Source: Tiliqua scincoides
Lineage: Eukaryota; Chordata; Lepidosauria; Squamata; Scincidae
DNA length: 64,000 nucleotides
Assembly (NCBI RefSeq): GCF_035046505.1
Contig: NC_089830.1
Coordinates: forward strand, 24,468,284 to 24,532,283
Reading direction: 5' to 3'
Notes under the pieces: model-generated
Database searches by the model: none
What the model saw: the letters and a program-made list of their open reading frames with translations, nothing else
What the model was told of the DNA's origin: nothing
Shown here: one piece after another, positions 1-11,400 of the stretch
Position numbering within the stretch: position 1 is the stretch's first letter
Layout of the letters: each line of letters starts with the position of its first letter
Position numbers and translations under genes: made by a program

Positions 1-506
1 GAAGTTTGGGCCCTCTTTTCCATGATATACAATAGCGTCCTGGAGTCAAAACAGCCTGGAGTCAAAAACATCAGGAAAAAATATGCCTTTAATTCCATGA
101 AAATTCCATGAAAATTAAGAACTGACCTAGATTGCAGACTCCTTGGGGCAGGGACCTCTGTAAAGCATCATGGGCAGTGAAGGTGTCACTCAATAGATTA
201 GTGGCACAACACATTGGTTCTGGTAAATTCATAAACCAAGGGGTTAGCTCATTGGTCCACCAAGCAAAGCAACAAATGCTTCTGGTTCTGGTTTCAACAG
301 TAGGGTGTCCAAGTCAGGATAAGGGAAGACAAATAGCACCAGGGATATGGGGAGTTTGGGTGGACAGTGTGGAGTCTCCTCTTCATCCTCTTCTGCCCAC
401 ATATGGCAGTTTTCCCCTCATTCAACTTGGAGCCAGAACTGTGGGGCTGTGCTTTGCTCTCCTCTTTCCTGCCATTCTGTTGCACAGTCCCTCTGTTCTC
501 TCCTAG

Positions 507-1348
507 CCGCTTCCCCGATTGGGACAGAAGATATCATCAATGGTTATGAGTGTCCAGCTCACTCCGTGCCCTGGCAGGTCTACTTCACCACTGACGGGAG
601 CCGCTGGTGTGGAGGGTCTTTGATCAACGAGTGGTGGATTGTCTCTGCAGCTCACTGTTACGTGCCGTAAGTAGCTCGAGTATTTCCTCGCAGCGCTGGC
701 CAAGCCAGGAGGCAGACTGAGACTTTCACCTCAGGCAGCCTCTCTGAGATCTCTGTCACCATTCTCCTCCCACCAGGTTCTAATGTCCTGCCTTCTCCCC
801 ATTTCTGTCACAACCTGTTCATTTGGCTAGATTGACTGAGATATTCTCAGTTTCTCTTGTGGGTTCAATTGTGGGTTTTAGGGCCGGCACATCGCCATGT
901 TTGGAGGCACCTGCTCACATGCTCTATGGAATGTCCTTCTGCACCCCTGCAGGGCTAACACTCTGGTGGCCCACCTAGGTGAGCACGACACCACCCAGCC
1001 GGAAGGCACAGAGCAGGCGCTGAAGGCGGCCCTGGTTATCCGCCACCCCAATTACAATGACAAGACCCAAGACAACGACATCATGCTGGTCAAACTGGCT
1101 CAACCAGCCCGATTCAACCAGTACGTCTCCCCGATCCAGCTGCCCACCAGCTGTCCTGTTGCTGGAACCTGGTGCTTGGTCTCTGGGTGGGGGAATCTCC
1201 TAACCCACGGAGGTGAGTCTCGCTGCATCTTATTTATTTGATTTTTTTTCTATTTATTTTTTACATTTTTATATACTGGCCTTCCTCCAAGGAGTTCATT
1301 GTTCCTCTCCTCCTTTTGCCCTCACAACAATCCTGTGAGGTAGGTAAG

Positions 1349-1388
<40 letters not shown>

Positions 1389-2914
1389 GCCCATTGTAAA
1401 CCAGGAAGCTTTGTGACTGAGTGGGGATTTGAACCTGGATCCTCCAGGTCTAAGTCCAATTCCCAAACTACGACACCATCCTGGCATCTTGCAGTTATGT
1501 GTTGCCCATGGATAGAGCCTGGGAACTCTGTCTCCTCTCCACCCAGCACATCCCACTCCCCAGCAGATTTTCAACCGCTGCCACTCTAGTCACTGCTACT
1601 GCTAGAGGAGAAGGAGGGGGAACTTTCCAGATTCTTTGGAGCCAACCTCTGGCTCCAGGATGGTGCCTTGGGGTTCCAACTCACCCATGAGGCTGCCACT
1701 GTGCTTTTTAAACATTCAGAATGGATTTCTGCTTAAAATGCCATTTTGATTTCATGTGGCCATTTTGACCCCCCCGCCCCGAGGTGGCAGGATGACAGCC
1801 TCTGTTTCTTCAAAAGCAAAAACTGGGGGCATTGAGACTGAGGCATGCGCAGGAACGTCTTAACAGTGCCACTTCTCTTTCCAGTCGCATATCCCCAGAA
1901 GCTGCAGTGCCTGCAAGAGCCCATCATCCCCAGTGTGCAGTGCAAGCAAGCCTACCCCTACTACTACACCAACAACATGATGTGCGCAGGCTTCCTTCAG
2001 GGTGGCGAAAGCACCTGTCAGGTGAGTCAGGGGCTCTCTCAGGCCAGAAGCAGACCTGGCCTCCAGTCCCCTTGACCTTGAGCACCACCAGCAGACCTTG
2101 CAGGAGGGTATTGGCACATCTCTCTTGAGAAGCATTCCTGGTCTTCTTGACTTTGAGTGCAGATGCATGCTTCTGTGTTTATGTCTCAGTATACATGCGT
2201 GTGCATGTTTCCCTTGGAATGTCTCAGGTGAATTCCAAGTTTTGCTCTGGAGCAGCTATTTTCAACACTTTTTTTTCCCCATGGCACATTGATCTCTATG
2301 GTCATCTCTATGGTCTTTGCCTCTTGTGATGTCACTTCCAGCTTCCAGGAGACTATTCCAGGTTCTACGGCTCTGTTTCTAGAGCAACTGTCTATAACAC
2401 AGGCCTACAAAATGGAGGGTCAGAAAAGTTTTTCCCAAACTTTATGGTGGTTTGATATGAATTTGCGGTGCCAATTCCAAAAATGGCATCCGTTTTGCCC
2501 TATCACGTCTAGTTTAGGAGATATAGTATAGCCTTATTAGTGAATGGTTCAAGCAGTTTCCTCATGAGGAAGCCATGGTGTAGGCAGGAAGTCTGGTCTA
2601 GAGGGTTGAGCCTCCGTTAGCCTGAAGATAACATCTGAAGGTCGCCAGTGCGAGGCCACCGGCACCATGCGACCTTGAAGCAGCTGACAAGCTGAGCCGA
2701 GTTATTCCACCTGCTCTGAGCGTGGGAGGATGGAGGCCAGGTTGGAGGCCAGATCAGAACGAAACATCTGAATTGTTGTAGCTCTTGAAAGATAGAGCCT
2801 TCTTTCAATTGTAAAAATCCCTAGGGGAAATTAAATTAGCATGCCTATGTAAACTGCCTTGAATAAAGTCTGAGGAGAAATCTGAGGACCTAGAAAGGCA
2901 GTATATAAACACCT

Positions 2915-2981
<67 letters not shown>

Positions 2982-4861
2982 GCTGCTTGAACCATTCACT
3001 AAAGAGGATATGCTGTGTCTCCAGAACTAGACGAGATAGGGCAAAACGCATGCCATTTTTGGAATCGGCACCCCAAATATACCAAGGAATTGGTGTAACG
3101 TTTAAGGAAGCAAAATGGCCTGTGTAATCAGTGGTTCTCAAACTTTTAGCACCAGGACACACTTTCTAGAATGAGAATCTGTCAGGACCCACCAGAAGTG
3201 ATGTCATGACTGGAAGTGACATCACCAAGCAGGAAATTTTTTTAACACTCCTAGGCTGCAATCCTACCCACACATACCCAGGAATAAGTCCCATTTATAT
3301 CACTGGTAAAAGCATATACACAATAGCCTGTTAAAAATATAGATCTGTAACATTTCCCCAAATGCACATACCATGGTAGCATCAAGTCTACTATATATAT
3401 TAAAAAATAAAATATTGAAATGAATGGGGATCCACCTGAAATTGGCTCGCGACCCACCTAATGGGTTCCAACCCACAGTTTGAGAAACAGTGGTCTATAT
3501 AGTCACAAAGAGGGACAGAAAATTTGTTACTACAAATAGTTTCTCTAGAGAGAGAGCCGCAGAACCTGGAAGAGTTTTTCAGTGATTTTCAACCTCTGTG
3601 TTCCAAGCTCCCACAGCACACCCTTGGACCTTTGGTGACATACCAATGTGCCACAACACACTGGCTGAAAATTGCTGCTCTGGAGAGTAGACCAGGCTGT
3701 AGCTCCTTGAACCAGAGAGGGACTTGATATTAGAACCCACTGTTCTGGAAACACACACAGTTTCCTTACTTTTTGCGAGCTCAACTCCTACTTACTTTCT
3801 TTCCAAGCCATGTGGTTTGATCTGGAGTCCTGCTCACTTGCACCCTCTCCAGGAGAGTTTTGGGACATCCTTGACCAAGTTGCCCTAGGGCCAGAAAACC
3901 TGGTCAGAAAACCTAGGGCCAGACACAACCCACAGCCATTCTCTTAAGATATTTGCAACCGCAAGGTGAATCATGTAGAAGGAATCACAGGGCCCAATCC
4001 TATCCAATTTTCCAGTGCTTGTGTAGCCATGCCAATGGGACGTGCGCTATATCCTGGGGTGGGGAGGCAGTCACAGCGGTCTCCAAGGTAGGGGAACATG
4101 TGTTCTCTTACCACGAGACAGCATTGCAGCTGCACCGGTGCTAGAAAGTTGGATAGGAATGGGCCCTTATTGGGGTTTAGTTTATTAGTCTTGTCCACAA
4201 TTCTCCCCAGAATATCTTGCTTTCTCCCAGTCACCATTTTTATCTCTGCCCACAATGAGCACAGAGATTAGTTGAGAGTTTAACTTTTTAATAGCCAGGA
4301 AGTTCTGATCAGAAGCATTCTGCAGACACCATACTGCGCTCAGACCCAAAAGATCTTGGGAAACTGACATTGTTTTTTTTCAAGGTGATAGGACCTGCCC
4401 TACCATTAGGTTGGCAACCTTCAGTCTCGAAAGACTATGGTATAAGCCTACAGCACCCAGGATTCCCAGGCTGTCTCCCATCCAAGTGCTAACCAGGCCT
4501 GACCCTACTTAGCTTCCAAGATCAGATGAGATCTGGCATGTGCAGGGTAACAGAGTGAGCCAACCTGCCTCAGGAGGCAGATGCGGGGGGGCGCATATTA
4601 TCAAGCATTTAGTTCATAGTTGTAAATATTGTTCTTATTTTCTGCCTTGAGCACCAAAACGTTTGGCACCGTGTCTACTCAGCTCTGACCCCTCTGTCCA
4701 TTTCCTTGTAGGGAGACTCGGGTGGCCCCTTGGAGTGCAACGGACTGCTGGAGGGCATCGTCTCCTGGGGCTACGAATGTGCCATGAAGGGGCACCCCAC
4801 CGTCTACACCAAAGTGTGCAATTACACGCCCTGGATACACCAGATGATGTCCTATTATTAG
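507..4861 (+). CDS. Trypsin-family serine protease, 5' exon missing (partial)
   Basis: Four coding exons: 507-666, 953-1212, 1885-2021 and 4712-4861 (TAG stop). All have GT-AG borders, and exon sizes of 160, 260, 137 and 150 nt closely match vertebrate trypsin genes. The visible part encodes 235 aa, with about 226 aa after the expected mature start IINGYEC. The catalytic triad is intact: His57 in SAAHC, Asp102 in DNDIMLVKL, Ser195 in GDSGGP. All twelve cysteines of the six trypsin disulfides are present, and the calcium-loop acids (GEH...EGTE) are kept. Two features are odd. The residue before the mature Ile is Asp (GTED-IING), not Lys or Arg, so trypsin or enteropeptidase should not activate it in the usual way. 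The S1 pocket reads GGESTCQ where trypsin has GGKDSCQ, giving Ser189, Thr190 and Thr226. It is therefore probably not Arg/Lys specific. The signal-peptide exon was not found in bases 1-506 and is presumably outside the window. The protein should be secreted. Confidence 0.9.
1265..1480 (-). repeat. tRNA-derived squamate SINE copy with (GA)n
   Basis: Read on the minus strand it has the usual order: a head with a pol III B-box-like stretch (GGATTTGAACC on the plus strand near 1424), then a body with CTCACAACAATCCTGTGAGG on the plus strand. A (GA)n run at about 1351-1385 interrupts it. It lies in intron 2 of the protease gene. Confidence 0.6.
2595..2981 (+). repeat. SINE with (ATT)n tail in the protease intron
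   Basis: A roughly 320-bp body starts near GTCTAGAGGGTTGAGCC and ends with GCAGTATATAAACACCTG. It runs into a (TAT)n/(ATT)n microsatellite at about 2916-2981. This body-plus-tail form is that of a mobile squamate SINE. The family assignment is from memory. Confidence 0.6.
3129..3492. mobile_element. hAT-type MITE, family starting CAGTGGTTCTCAAAC
   Basis: It begins CAGTGGTTCTCAAACTTTTA and ends with the inverted CAGTTTGAGAAACAGTG. A second copy of the same family lies at 36463-36823. No clear target duplication remains here. Confidence 0.65.
3990..4166. mobile_element. MITE with GGGCCCAATCC terminal inverted repeats
   Basis: Left end GGGCCCAATCCTATCCAATT and right end AAGTTGGATAGGAATGGGCC are inverted repeats of about 25 bp. 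Relatives lie at 38020-38208, 38349-39187 (interrupted) and 53411-53537. Confidence 0.6.
4410..4550 (-). repeat. 5S rRNA-derived SINE (minus orientation)
   Basis: The reverse complement reads as 5S rRNA (AGATCATCTGATCTTGGAAGCTAAG-type region, then GATGGGAGACAGCCTGGGAA), followed by a 3' tail GACTGAAGGTTGCCAA. The tail is shared with LINE fragments in this window. Close copies lie at 15532-15668, 19330-19463 and 54245-54387. Confidence 0.85.
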
Positions 4862-4907
4862 CCTTCAGGCTGTGTCTAGGCCTGGGGACATATTGCAGAA
4901 GAGCCTT

Positions 4908-4913
4908 AATAAA
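4908..4913 (+). terminator. Poly(A) signal of the trypsin-like gene
   Basis: AATAAA lies 47 bases after the TAG stop, a very short 3' UTR typical of trypsin genes. Confidence 0.8.
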
Positions 4914-5434
4914 TCCCTTTTTAACAGCAACAACATCATCCAGGAAAACTATAACTCTGAGGTTGTGACATGTCAAGCGAAGGGAAATGGGTAAGATCAG
5001 TGTGCTCTTTGCCATGCTGCCAGCAACACTCTAGGGCCATGTCACAGGCAATTTCGCCACTGCACCAGTGCAGAGTAATGCACGCTTTCCGCGTCTCCCC
5101 CGTGTTCTTGGCTTGAAATCGTTTTTCTTGTTTTATTCACGTAATTCTCTCCATGTGGCTGGCGGCAGACAATCTGTTACTACAGATAGTTGTCCTCAAA
5201 ACAGAGCCACATAATCCTGAAGAGTTTTTCAGCAATTTTCAACCACTGGGTTCCAAACTCCTGCCTGCAGACCTTTCATGGAACATCAATGTGCCATGGC
5301 ACACTGGTTGAAAATCACTGCCCTAGACGCTAGATTAGAAAAAGTGCAGGTTCAGGAAAGACAAAGCTGTGGCTGTTGAGATCCAACCGGAACCTGCATT
5401 GCAATAGGGGGGGAAAAATAAATTGACCCTAAGG

Positions 5435-5655
5435 CAGCCATTTTCAACCACTGTGCTGTGGCACATTGGTGTGTCGCGAATGGTCCACAGGTGTGCCACT
5501 GGAATTTGGGGGAAGGTCATTTATAAGTAGAGCCAATGGAGATGTGAGCCCCCTACTGGCAGCATGGTGTCAATTGTCAAAAACCTGATGGTGTGCCTTG
5601 ACAATTTTAGTGCCTTGTCAGTGTGCCTTGAGATGAAAAAGACTGAAAATCACTG
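5435..5655. mobile_element. hAT-type MITE with perfect 8-bp target duplication
   Basis: The 221-bp element has ends CAGCCATTTTCAACCACTG and its inverse GACTGAAAATCACTG. It is flanked on both sides by CCCTAAGG (5427-5434 and 5656-5663), an exact 8-bp target duplication as made by hAT transposases. Older partial relatives lie at about 3525-3690 and 5177-5326. Confidence 0.85.
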
Positions 5656-5663
5656 CCCTAAGG

Positions 5664-6456
5664 GTAGAGCAGAAAATTGTGGCCAGTTGGAGTGACAGAC
5701 ATGGACATTTTTCCTCATTTAGGGGTTCTTGTGTGAAATCAGTTCATGAAGTCAGAAGGTTCATTTGCATTACAGTGGCCTCTCCATCCAACACATGGGA
5801 GAAGCTGAGACTCCCTACCTACTATGAACTTAGATCTGTTTTATACCCATTGAACTGTCATGGCTTCCCCCCAGAGAGTTCTGGGTATTGTGGTTTGTAG
5901 AGTGCGAGATTTTCAGAGAATAACTGCTAGCCCCCATGTCCCCCCGGCACAGAACGTCAGCTCCCACCGTTCCCAAAGGAAGGATTGTGACTCTGGAACC
6001 CAGGAAGAACCCAAGACCTTTTGATGGCTAAAGTAGTGCATCCAATGCTATCCCCCTTGCATAGTGCTTTGCTGTGTGAAATGCCCCCCCCCCCATACTG
6101 AGGGTTCTGTCAATTTCTGATGCTTTTCCTCCTCTTGGAATAGGAAATAGAGCAGAAGAGGAAATGTAGAGCAGACAAAAGTTCTGGGTTAGAGCCCCTC
6201 CGAAATGCTCTCTTCCGCTCTGTTCCTCTCTTCCTTTTATAATTCAGGGTGTGGGAGGATAAGAAGAGGCGGCAGAGGTGTGTGGGTGGCATCAAGACCG
6301 GCCCATCTATGAGGCCAACTGAAGCAGCTGCATCAGGCAGCAGTTCGGTGGGGTTGCCCATCTCTATCTGTCTACTGCCCTTTGCCAGGATGAGTGCCCT
6401 TGCCAATTCAACAGCTGAGCTGACGGCCAGCCTGCTCCAGTCAGTGTCAGAACATC
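5664..6456. other. Gene-free stretch between two convergent genes
   Basis: This lies between the 3' end of the protease gene and the 3' end of APOC2. It holds an interspersed repeat near 5780-5960 (AGAGTTCTGGGTATTGTGG) and another near 6250-6410, of a family ending GAGGCCAACTGAAGCAG that recurs near 17690, 40300, 49925 and 53020. I see no exon here. Confidence 0.5.
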
Positions 6457-6835
6457 AGAAGAGCCCTGCTGGATCAGGCCAAAGGCCCATCTAGTTCAGC
6501 TTCCCATCTCTCACAGTGGCCCACCAGATGCCTCAGGGAGCACATGAGACCTGCACCCTGTTTCCACTCCCTTGCGCCTGGCATTCTAAGGTAGCCTACT
6601 TCTAAAACCAGGAGGTTGCACATACCCATCACGGCTTGTAACCTGTGATGGATTTTCCTCCATCAATCTGTCCAATCCCCCATTTAAAGGCATCTAGGCC
6701 AAGTGTCATCACCACATCCTGTGGCAAGGAGTTCCACAGACTAATGACACCCTGGGGAAAGAAATACTTTCTGGTCTGTGGTGCAGAGGTGCTCAGAATG
6801 CAGAGATTCCCTCCCTCTGTTTCTCAAAGAATCAA
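6457..6835 (-). repeat. CR1-type LINE 3' end (minus orientation)
   Basis: It carries the consensus seen throughout this window: GCTGGATCAGGCCAAAGGCC, then CAGTGGCCCACCAGATGCC, then CATCACCACATCCTGTGG and GAGTTCCACAGACTAATGAC. It is truncated at the 5' side, as is usual for CR1. Confidence 0.75.
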
Positions 6836-6892
6836 GCCAACCCACAACTGAGGAAAGAGGCAGCAGTTTTTACATTATGTCAGGAAATAAGC

Positions 6893-6898
6893 TTTATT
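6893..6898 (-). terminator. APOC2: Poly(A) signal of APOC2
   Basis: The minus strand reads AATAAA about 135 bases after the APOC2 stop codon. The plus strand shows TTTATT. Confidence 0.8.
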
Positions 6899-7032
6899 CA
6901 ATGGTTAAGAAGGGGAGCATCTCTCCCTGCGGAATGTGTGAGGACACGGAGGGGAGTGACCTCAGCTTGCAACTTCTTACTGATCTGTCACCACAGAAAG
7001 AAGGGAAGCCACATCACATTGCTGGTCGAGTC

Positions 7033-9144
7033 TCACCAACTCTGCCACCAGTGGTACGCCTGGTCACCCACGATGTTGGTGTATGTGCTAAATGACTTCT
7101 TACTTTTTTCAAAGAGCTCCCTGTGATAATAGCAAAACCAAGAAGGAGCCGTGATGTTAGAAAGCTGAGAGAATGGACATCCTTTCTCACCAACCTACAG
7201 GCACCCCTGAGAGTGTGTTTTTCTACCACTGAATCTCAATCCTAACCCAAAGTTGCATGCTTTCCCCATGCAACTTTGCCACAGCAGCCTGGGGAAGGGA
7301 CGAGGCTTAGAGTGGGAAGACGGCACAGGGCAGGGCAGGTCTGTTCATTAGGCAATCCTGTCTCCCACTGGCTTCCACATGCCCGTTCCTCCTCCCTGCA
7401 TTCAAAAAGGAAGAGGAAGTGAGGAGAGGAAAGTGGTGGGCCAGAGTGTCAGAGACACTCTGGCCCACCACTCTCCTATGCTTCCTCTTCTGCTCCACCC
7501 GACCTTTCCTCTTCTATTCCAGAGGCAAGGAGCAGCAGTGGAGGCTGCAGCTGCCACATTGACGGATAGGAGATTCGTATCTGACACATGCAAGGGAACA
7601 CTGGCATTTGCCAACCCACTTCAGGCACCAGGGAATCTTGGGTCAACCCTGGTACATGAAAAAATGGTTCATCATCTCCGACAGCGGAGATCATCATCTC
7701 CGACAGCTGCTGGGGGGGGGCAGGCCTCAGTTGCCAGGCCACAGGGGAGTGTCCAAGAGGCCAAGAGGAGATGACTAGGGGGTGCCCCCCTACAGTGCTC
7801 TGGGTGTTTCCTGGACTCTCCATGGGGGACGGACGACAACTCAGCATTCATTGCTTAAAGCAGTGAAAACATTGCTTAAAACGAAGTTGGACCCACCTGC
7901 CTTCCCCCGCTTCCATTTGGCTCCAAAATGGACCCATTTCAGAAGCCGTAAGGGTGTCCAATGCAGGTGTGGGGGTGCTGTGGTGATGCGGGGGTGTGTG
8001 TGACATCACTGTGTCACCCCCCCAGGTGCTGTTAGGCCCCAGGACCCTCTTACAATATAAAGTCATACTCTAAGCACATATATAACCTAGTCATAAGGAC
8101 ATGCACCCCAGCCCAGGTGATATATGGATGGAGTTTTCCCACTGATAGGATGGGGGCATTCAATGCATAGGTTTCTGTTGCAAAGCCCCCGTCCCACCCC
8201 TGGCCACCACTGCTGCCCTGCCTCCTTCTCACCAGGCTTTATCTTTCCACTCCAATGACTTGATATTGTCTATCCAGCTCTGGGCTGTGCCAGTGAATGA
8301 ATCCCAGTAGCTCTGGGCTGCCTCTTGAAGTTGGTCAAGTGCCACCTTTTCTTGGACTTCCCTCTTCTGGAGGTGGTAGCTGCAAACTTCTGCAAAGCAG
8401 CACAAAATGCATTCAGACTGGGTCTTCCCCTCCAACAGATAGCGGTGCCAAGGAGGTATTAAACGACAATAAGCAAAGCAGGCGGTGTCCTCATGAGGAC
8501 TAGAGGCTTTAAAACCCTGTCACAAAACCCTGTCACAAAAGGACGTGAACCCAGATTCTAACTAGAAACACCATTAGCGTCAGCCCTGGGTCTGCCATGA
8601 AAATCGATACTGACTCAAACGAGATAAGGTGGTGGGGACGGCCATGCGGCCACAGCAGGATGGGGTTTTTGTGCTTTTGATGGCTGTGCAGGAGAGAATA
8701 TCAGCAGTGCAGATTTTCTTGCAAGAAAAGAGAAAAAAGGTAGTGGTTAAAACTTCTTCTTCTGCAGAACGCATTCAGCCCAACCCTCTGCTTGGACGTC
8801 CATTTTTGCTGGTTTCAGTGTGATTTTCAAATAAGTGCACGTAGGATAGCAGCCTGAAAGGCACAGAAATCCCAGCTTCCTTCATAGAGTAGAGTTGCCC
8901 TATTCCCAACCATGATTTGCAACGTCACTGTTCTGGTCCAATGCGTCCTCACATTCCAGCCTATTGCCGTTTTGCATCACACGGGCGAACGCAAAACCTG
9001 ACGTGGCTTGCACTGCACTGCACAGCAGTCTATGTGGATAACAGATTGAAGTGCCTTCCAAATTAGCAGGGTTGGGGGAGGGGGCCACTTACCAGAGCAG
9101 AAAAGCAGCAGGAGAAATGAAGCGACTACAACTTTCAGATCCAT
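7033..9144 (-). CDS. APOC2: Apolipoprotein C-II
   Basis: Coding exons on the minus strand: 9144-9093 (ATG, signal MDLKVVVASFLLLLFCS, phase 1), 8389-8233 (phase 2) and 7120-7033 (TGA). All have GT-AG borders. Spliced length is 98 aa (human 101 aa). The middle exon carries the lipid-binding amphipathic helix LQEAAQSYWDSFTGTAQSW, which resembles human VKESLSSYWESAKTAAQNL. The last exon carries SKKSFSTYTNIVGDQ, matching human SKSTAAMSTYTGIFTDQ. The four residues known to matter for activating lipoprotein lipase (human Tyr63, Ile66, Asp69, Gln70) are all kept. The tail is unusual: AYHWWQSW in place of human VLSVLKGEE. APOC2 is secreted, sits on chylomicrons and VLDL, and is the lipoprotein lipase cofactor. 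It is the last gene of the APOE-APOC1-APOC2 block, as in mammals. Intron 3 (7121-8232) holds only repeats and low-complexity DNA. Confidence 0.93.
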
Positions 9145-9956
9145 TTTCACAACAGTTGCCTACAATGTCGAAAGAGACACGTTTGCCAAGGTAAATAAGA
9201 GCTCGAAAAGCCACGAAGCCGAACACCCCTTTGGAAATAGCGGGCCCCTCTTTGACCTGGAGGATTTCCAGGGTCACGTTTTCCCTCCACCAAGAGGACA
9301 GTGCCGTATAATGGTTAGAGCATTTAGCCCAATATATGTGCTTTCTGCTGTTGAGGAGAAGCAAACCTGGTAGCAGAATAATAAGGTGGGAAAATGCTTG
9401 AAGAGCACCATGCACTGACTCTCATGCGCAATACACACACACAAGATGCAAGAACAAGGCTCAAAAAAAAAGACAGTGAAGAACCGGCAGAGACAGGATT
9501 CTGCAATTTGGGTTTTGGAAGCTAGTCCTCAGTTCTCCCATTGCTTCTCTAGGACAAGCTGCAAAAATGCTCTGATCAGACAACAAAAGAGTCCTTCCCA
9601 CATTTACATCTGCTAACTCACAGACATGCACATTTAAAACAGGCTGCAGCCTCAACGGAAGAGGGAAGCGGCAGCTGAATATTGGTGTTTTTGAATCCTG
9701 CCCTGTTCACCACACCAACCAGCCCATGACTCCCAGGGAAAAGGGTCCGTAGTGATGGTTCTCCCCACTGTCTTCTAGGGTGGCTTCTGCGGTGGTTTCC
9801 TTGGCCAGGCACAAGATCTTTGGTCTCAGGTGCAGGGGCCAAAACCGAAGAATCCCAAGCTTTTCCTCACCACCTCCCAGCAGATCAGGACTGAGTCCAG
9901 GATGCAAAGGTGACAGCCTCCAATCTGAAACCCCAAGAACACAAATGCACACTCAC

Positions 9957-10045
9957 TCTCTCCTGGCCAGGTCCGTGGTCTGTCCCCCCAAGCAAAGTCC
10001 AAGCACGGGACATTTATACAAGGCTGCATCTGGTCAAAGGAACTC
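9957..10045 (-). promoter_or_regulatory. APOC2: APOC2 promoter and non-coding exon 1
   Basis: The minus strand has TATAAA at 10018-10013. About 30 bases downstream begins a short putative exon ending with donor AGA/GTGAGT at 9957/9956. Upstream, TGGTCAAAGGAAC (plus strand, about 10031-10043) resembles a DR1 nuclear-receptor element, and CAAAGTCCA (about 9993-10001) is an HNF4-type motif near the start site. The TATA box and donor are clear; factor binding is inference. Confidence 0.6.
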
Positions 10046-10139
10046 CCCACCTCTTCCGTGTCCAAAGTCTGAGCAAACAGGTCCAGAGCTGCGATGCCGA
10101 TGGTGAAGAGGGTCCAACGTTTGACACCTTTCAGAGCTA

Positions 10140-11050
10140 GCAGTGGCCTGGTGGGGGGGGGGGATTAGAGGGCTGCCCAGCTTCTCCTCCAGTGACTGGT
10201 CTTGTGTCCCTTATGCACCCCAGAGACCCCAAGGCTAAGTTCTCGTTACCGTCTTAGAGCTTCCCTTTTTGCTCCCTGCACCCATCAAGGGACAAATCCT
10301 GCACCCATCAGGGTGTTTGAACCTGTAAAGCTGTGAAATGTTGAGTTGGTGCTTTGGCCACTGATCCGAACATTGACCGCACTGGCTGGCAGCAGCAGCT
10401 CTCCAGGGTTCCAAAGAGGGGTCCCAAGGACAGAGCCTGGGACTTTCTGGACACAAAGTAGGTGTGTCGCGACGGCTCAATGCCCCCTCCCCAATTTGGG
10501 TGTTGAGCCACACAAAATGCAGGGGGTTTTCCTTGGAAGCAGAGACAAAGCAGGCTCTGGGCAGCAGGAAAGCACATTTGGGAAGCTCTGGTGCTGGGAA
10601 AAGAGGGCTTGCTGAGGATCTCCAGAGCCTGAAGTAGTTCGGATTTGGGGAGCAATGCCTCCTGGGGGGCTGGGGAGCCTGCGCTGGGCCCTAGCCTTCA
10701 CTCAGCCCTTTCCAACCTGTGCATTGCAAATAGCAACATCCATATGAAGGCAGGGTGACTTTCCAGCACTCTCCTAGTTCCAAAGTATATGAAAGAGACA
10801 AAAACTGTAGCATTCATTGAGCTTTAAGGGGGAATTTTCAAAGGTGCAGCTTTTTCAGTCATGCCTGGCAACCGGGCTGGCCTGAGACCCCACCCCCCAC
10901 CCCACATTTTACCTTCTTGAGCACTTTGCCAGCCCACAGGCTTCCCCATTCCTTTTCCCCCCAAACCCTAGATTTGAAAAGTGGCAGAGGAAGTGTGGGT
11001 GCCAAGAGAGAATTTGCCACATCATCAAAATTTGCCACATCACTTCAGGG
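10140..11050. other. Gene-free stretch upstream of APOC2
   Basis: I looked here and on to 12.6 kb for an APOC4 gene, which in mammals sits between APOC1 and APOC2. I saw no exon with an apolipoprotein helix or a signal peptide. The sequence contains a G-run at about 10150 and otherwise appears unique. Confidence 0.4.
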
Positions 11051-11051
11051 T

Positions 11052-11400
11052 AAACATAAGAACAACATAAGAACAGCCCCGCTGGATCAGGCCATAGGCC
11101 CATCTAGTCCAGCTTCCTGTATCTCACAGCGGCCCACCAAATGCCCCAGGGAGCACACCAGAACAAGAGACCTGCAAGGCTTCCTGGGAATTGTAGTTAA
11201 GAACATAAGAACAGCCCCACTGGATAAGGCCATAGGCCCATCCAGTCCCTGTATCTCACAGCGGCCCACCAAATGCCTCAGGGAGCACACCAGATAACAA
11301 GAGATCTCATCCTGGTGCCCTCCCTTGCATCTGGCATTCTGACATAGCCCATTTCTAAAATCAGACGGTTGCGCATACACCTCATGGCTTGTGCCCCGTA
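11052..11400 (-). repeat. CR1 3' end with one extra 140-bp-type tail unit
   Basis: Two CR1 tails (GATCAGGCCATAGGCCCATC and a second copy from about 11205) are joined by the junction GGGAATTGTAGTTAAGAACA near 11188-11208. The same junction occurs in the arrays at 48.7, 59.2 and 63.8 kb. Confidence 0.75.

Noticed and set aside
1-506. Search for the signal-peptide exon of the trypsin-like gene
   Set aside because: No ATG followed by a hydrophobic stretch and a phase-1 GT donor is present, so the exon is assumed to lie outside the window.
4443-4546. Possible true 5S rRNA gene
   Set aside because: The 5S-like part is diverged and joined to the SINE tail GACTGAAGGTTGCCAA, as in the three other copies, so it is a SINE.
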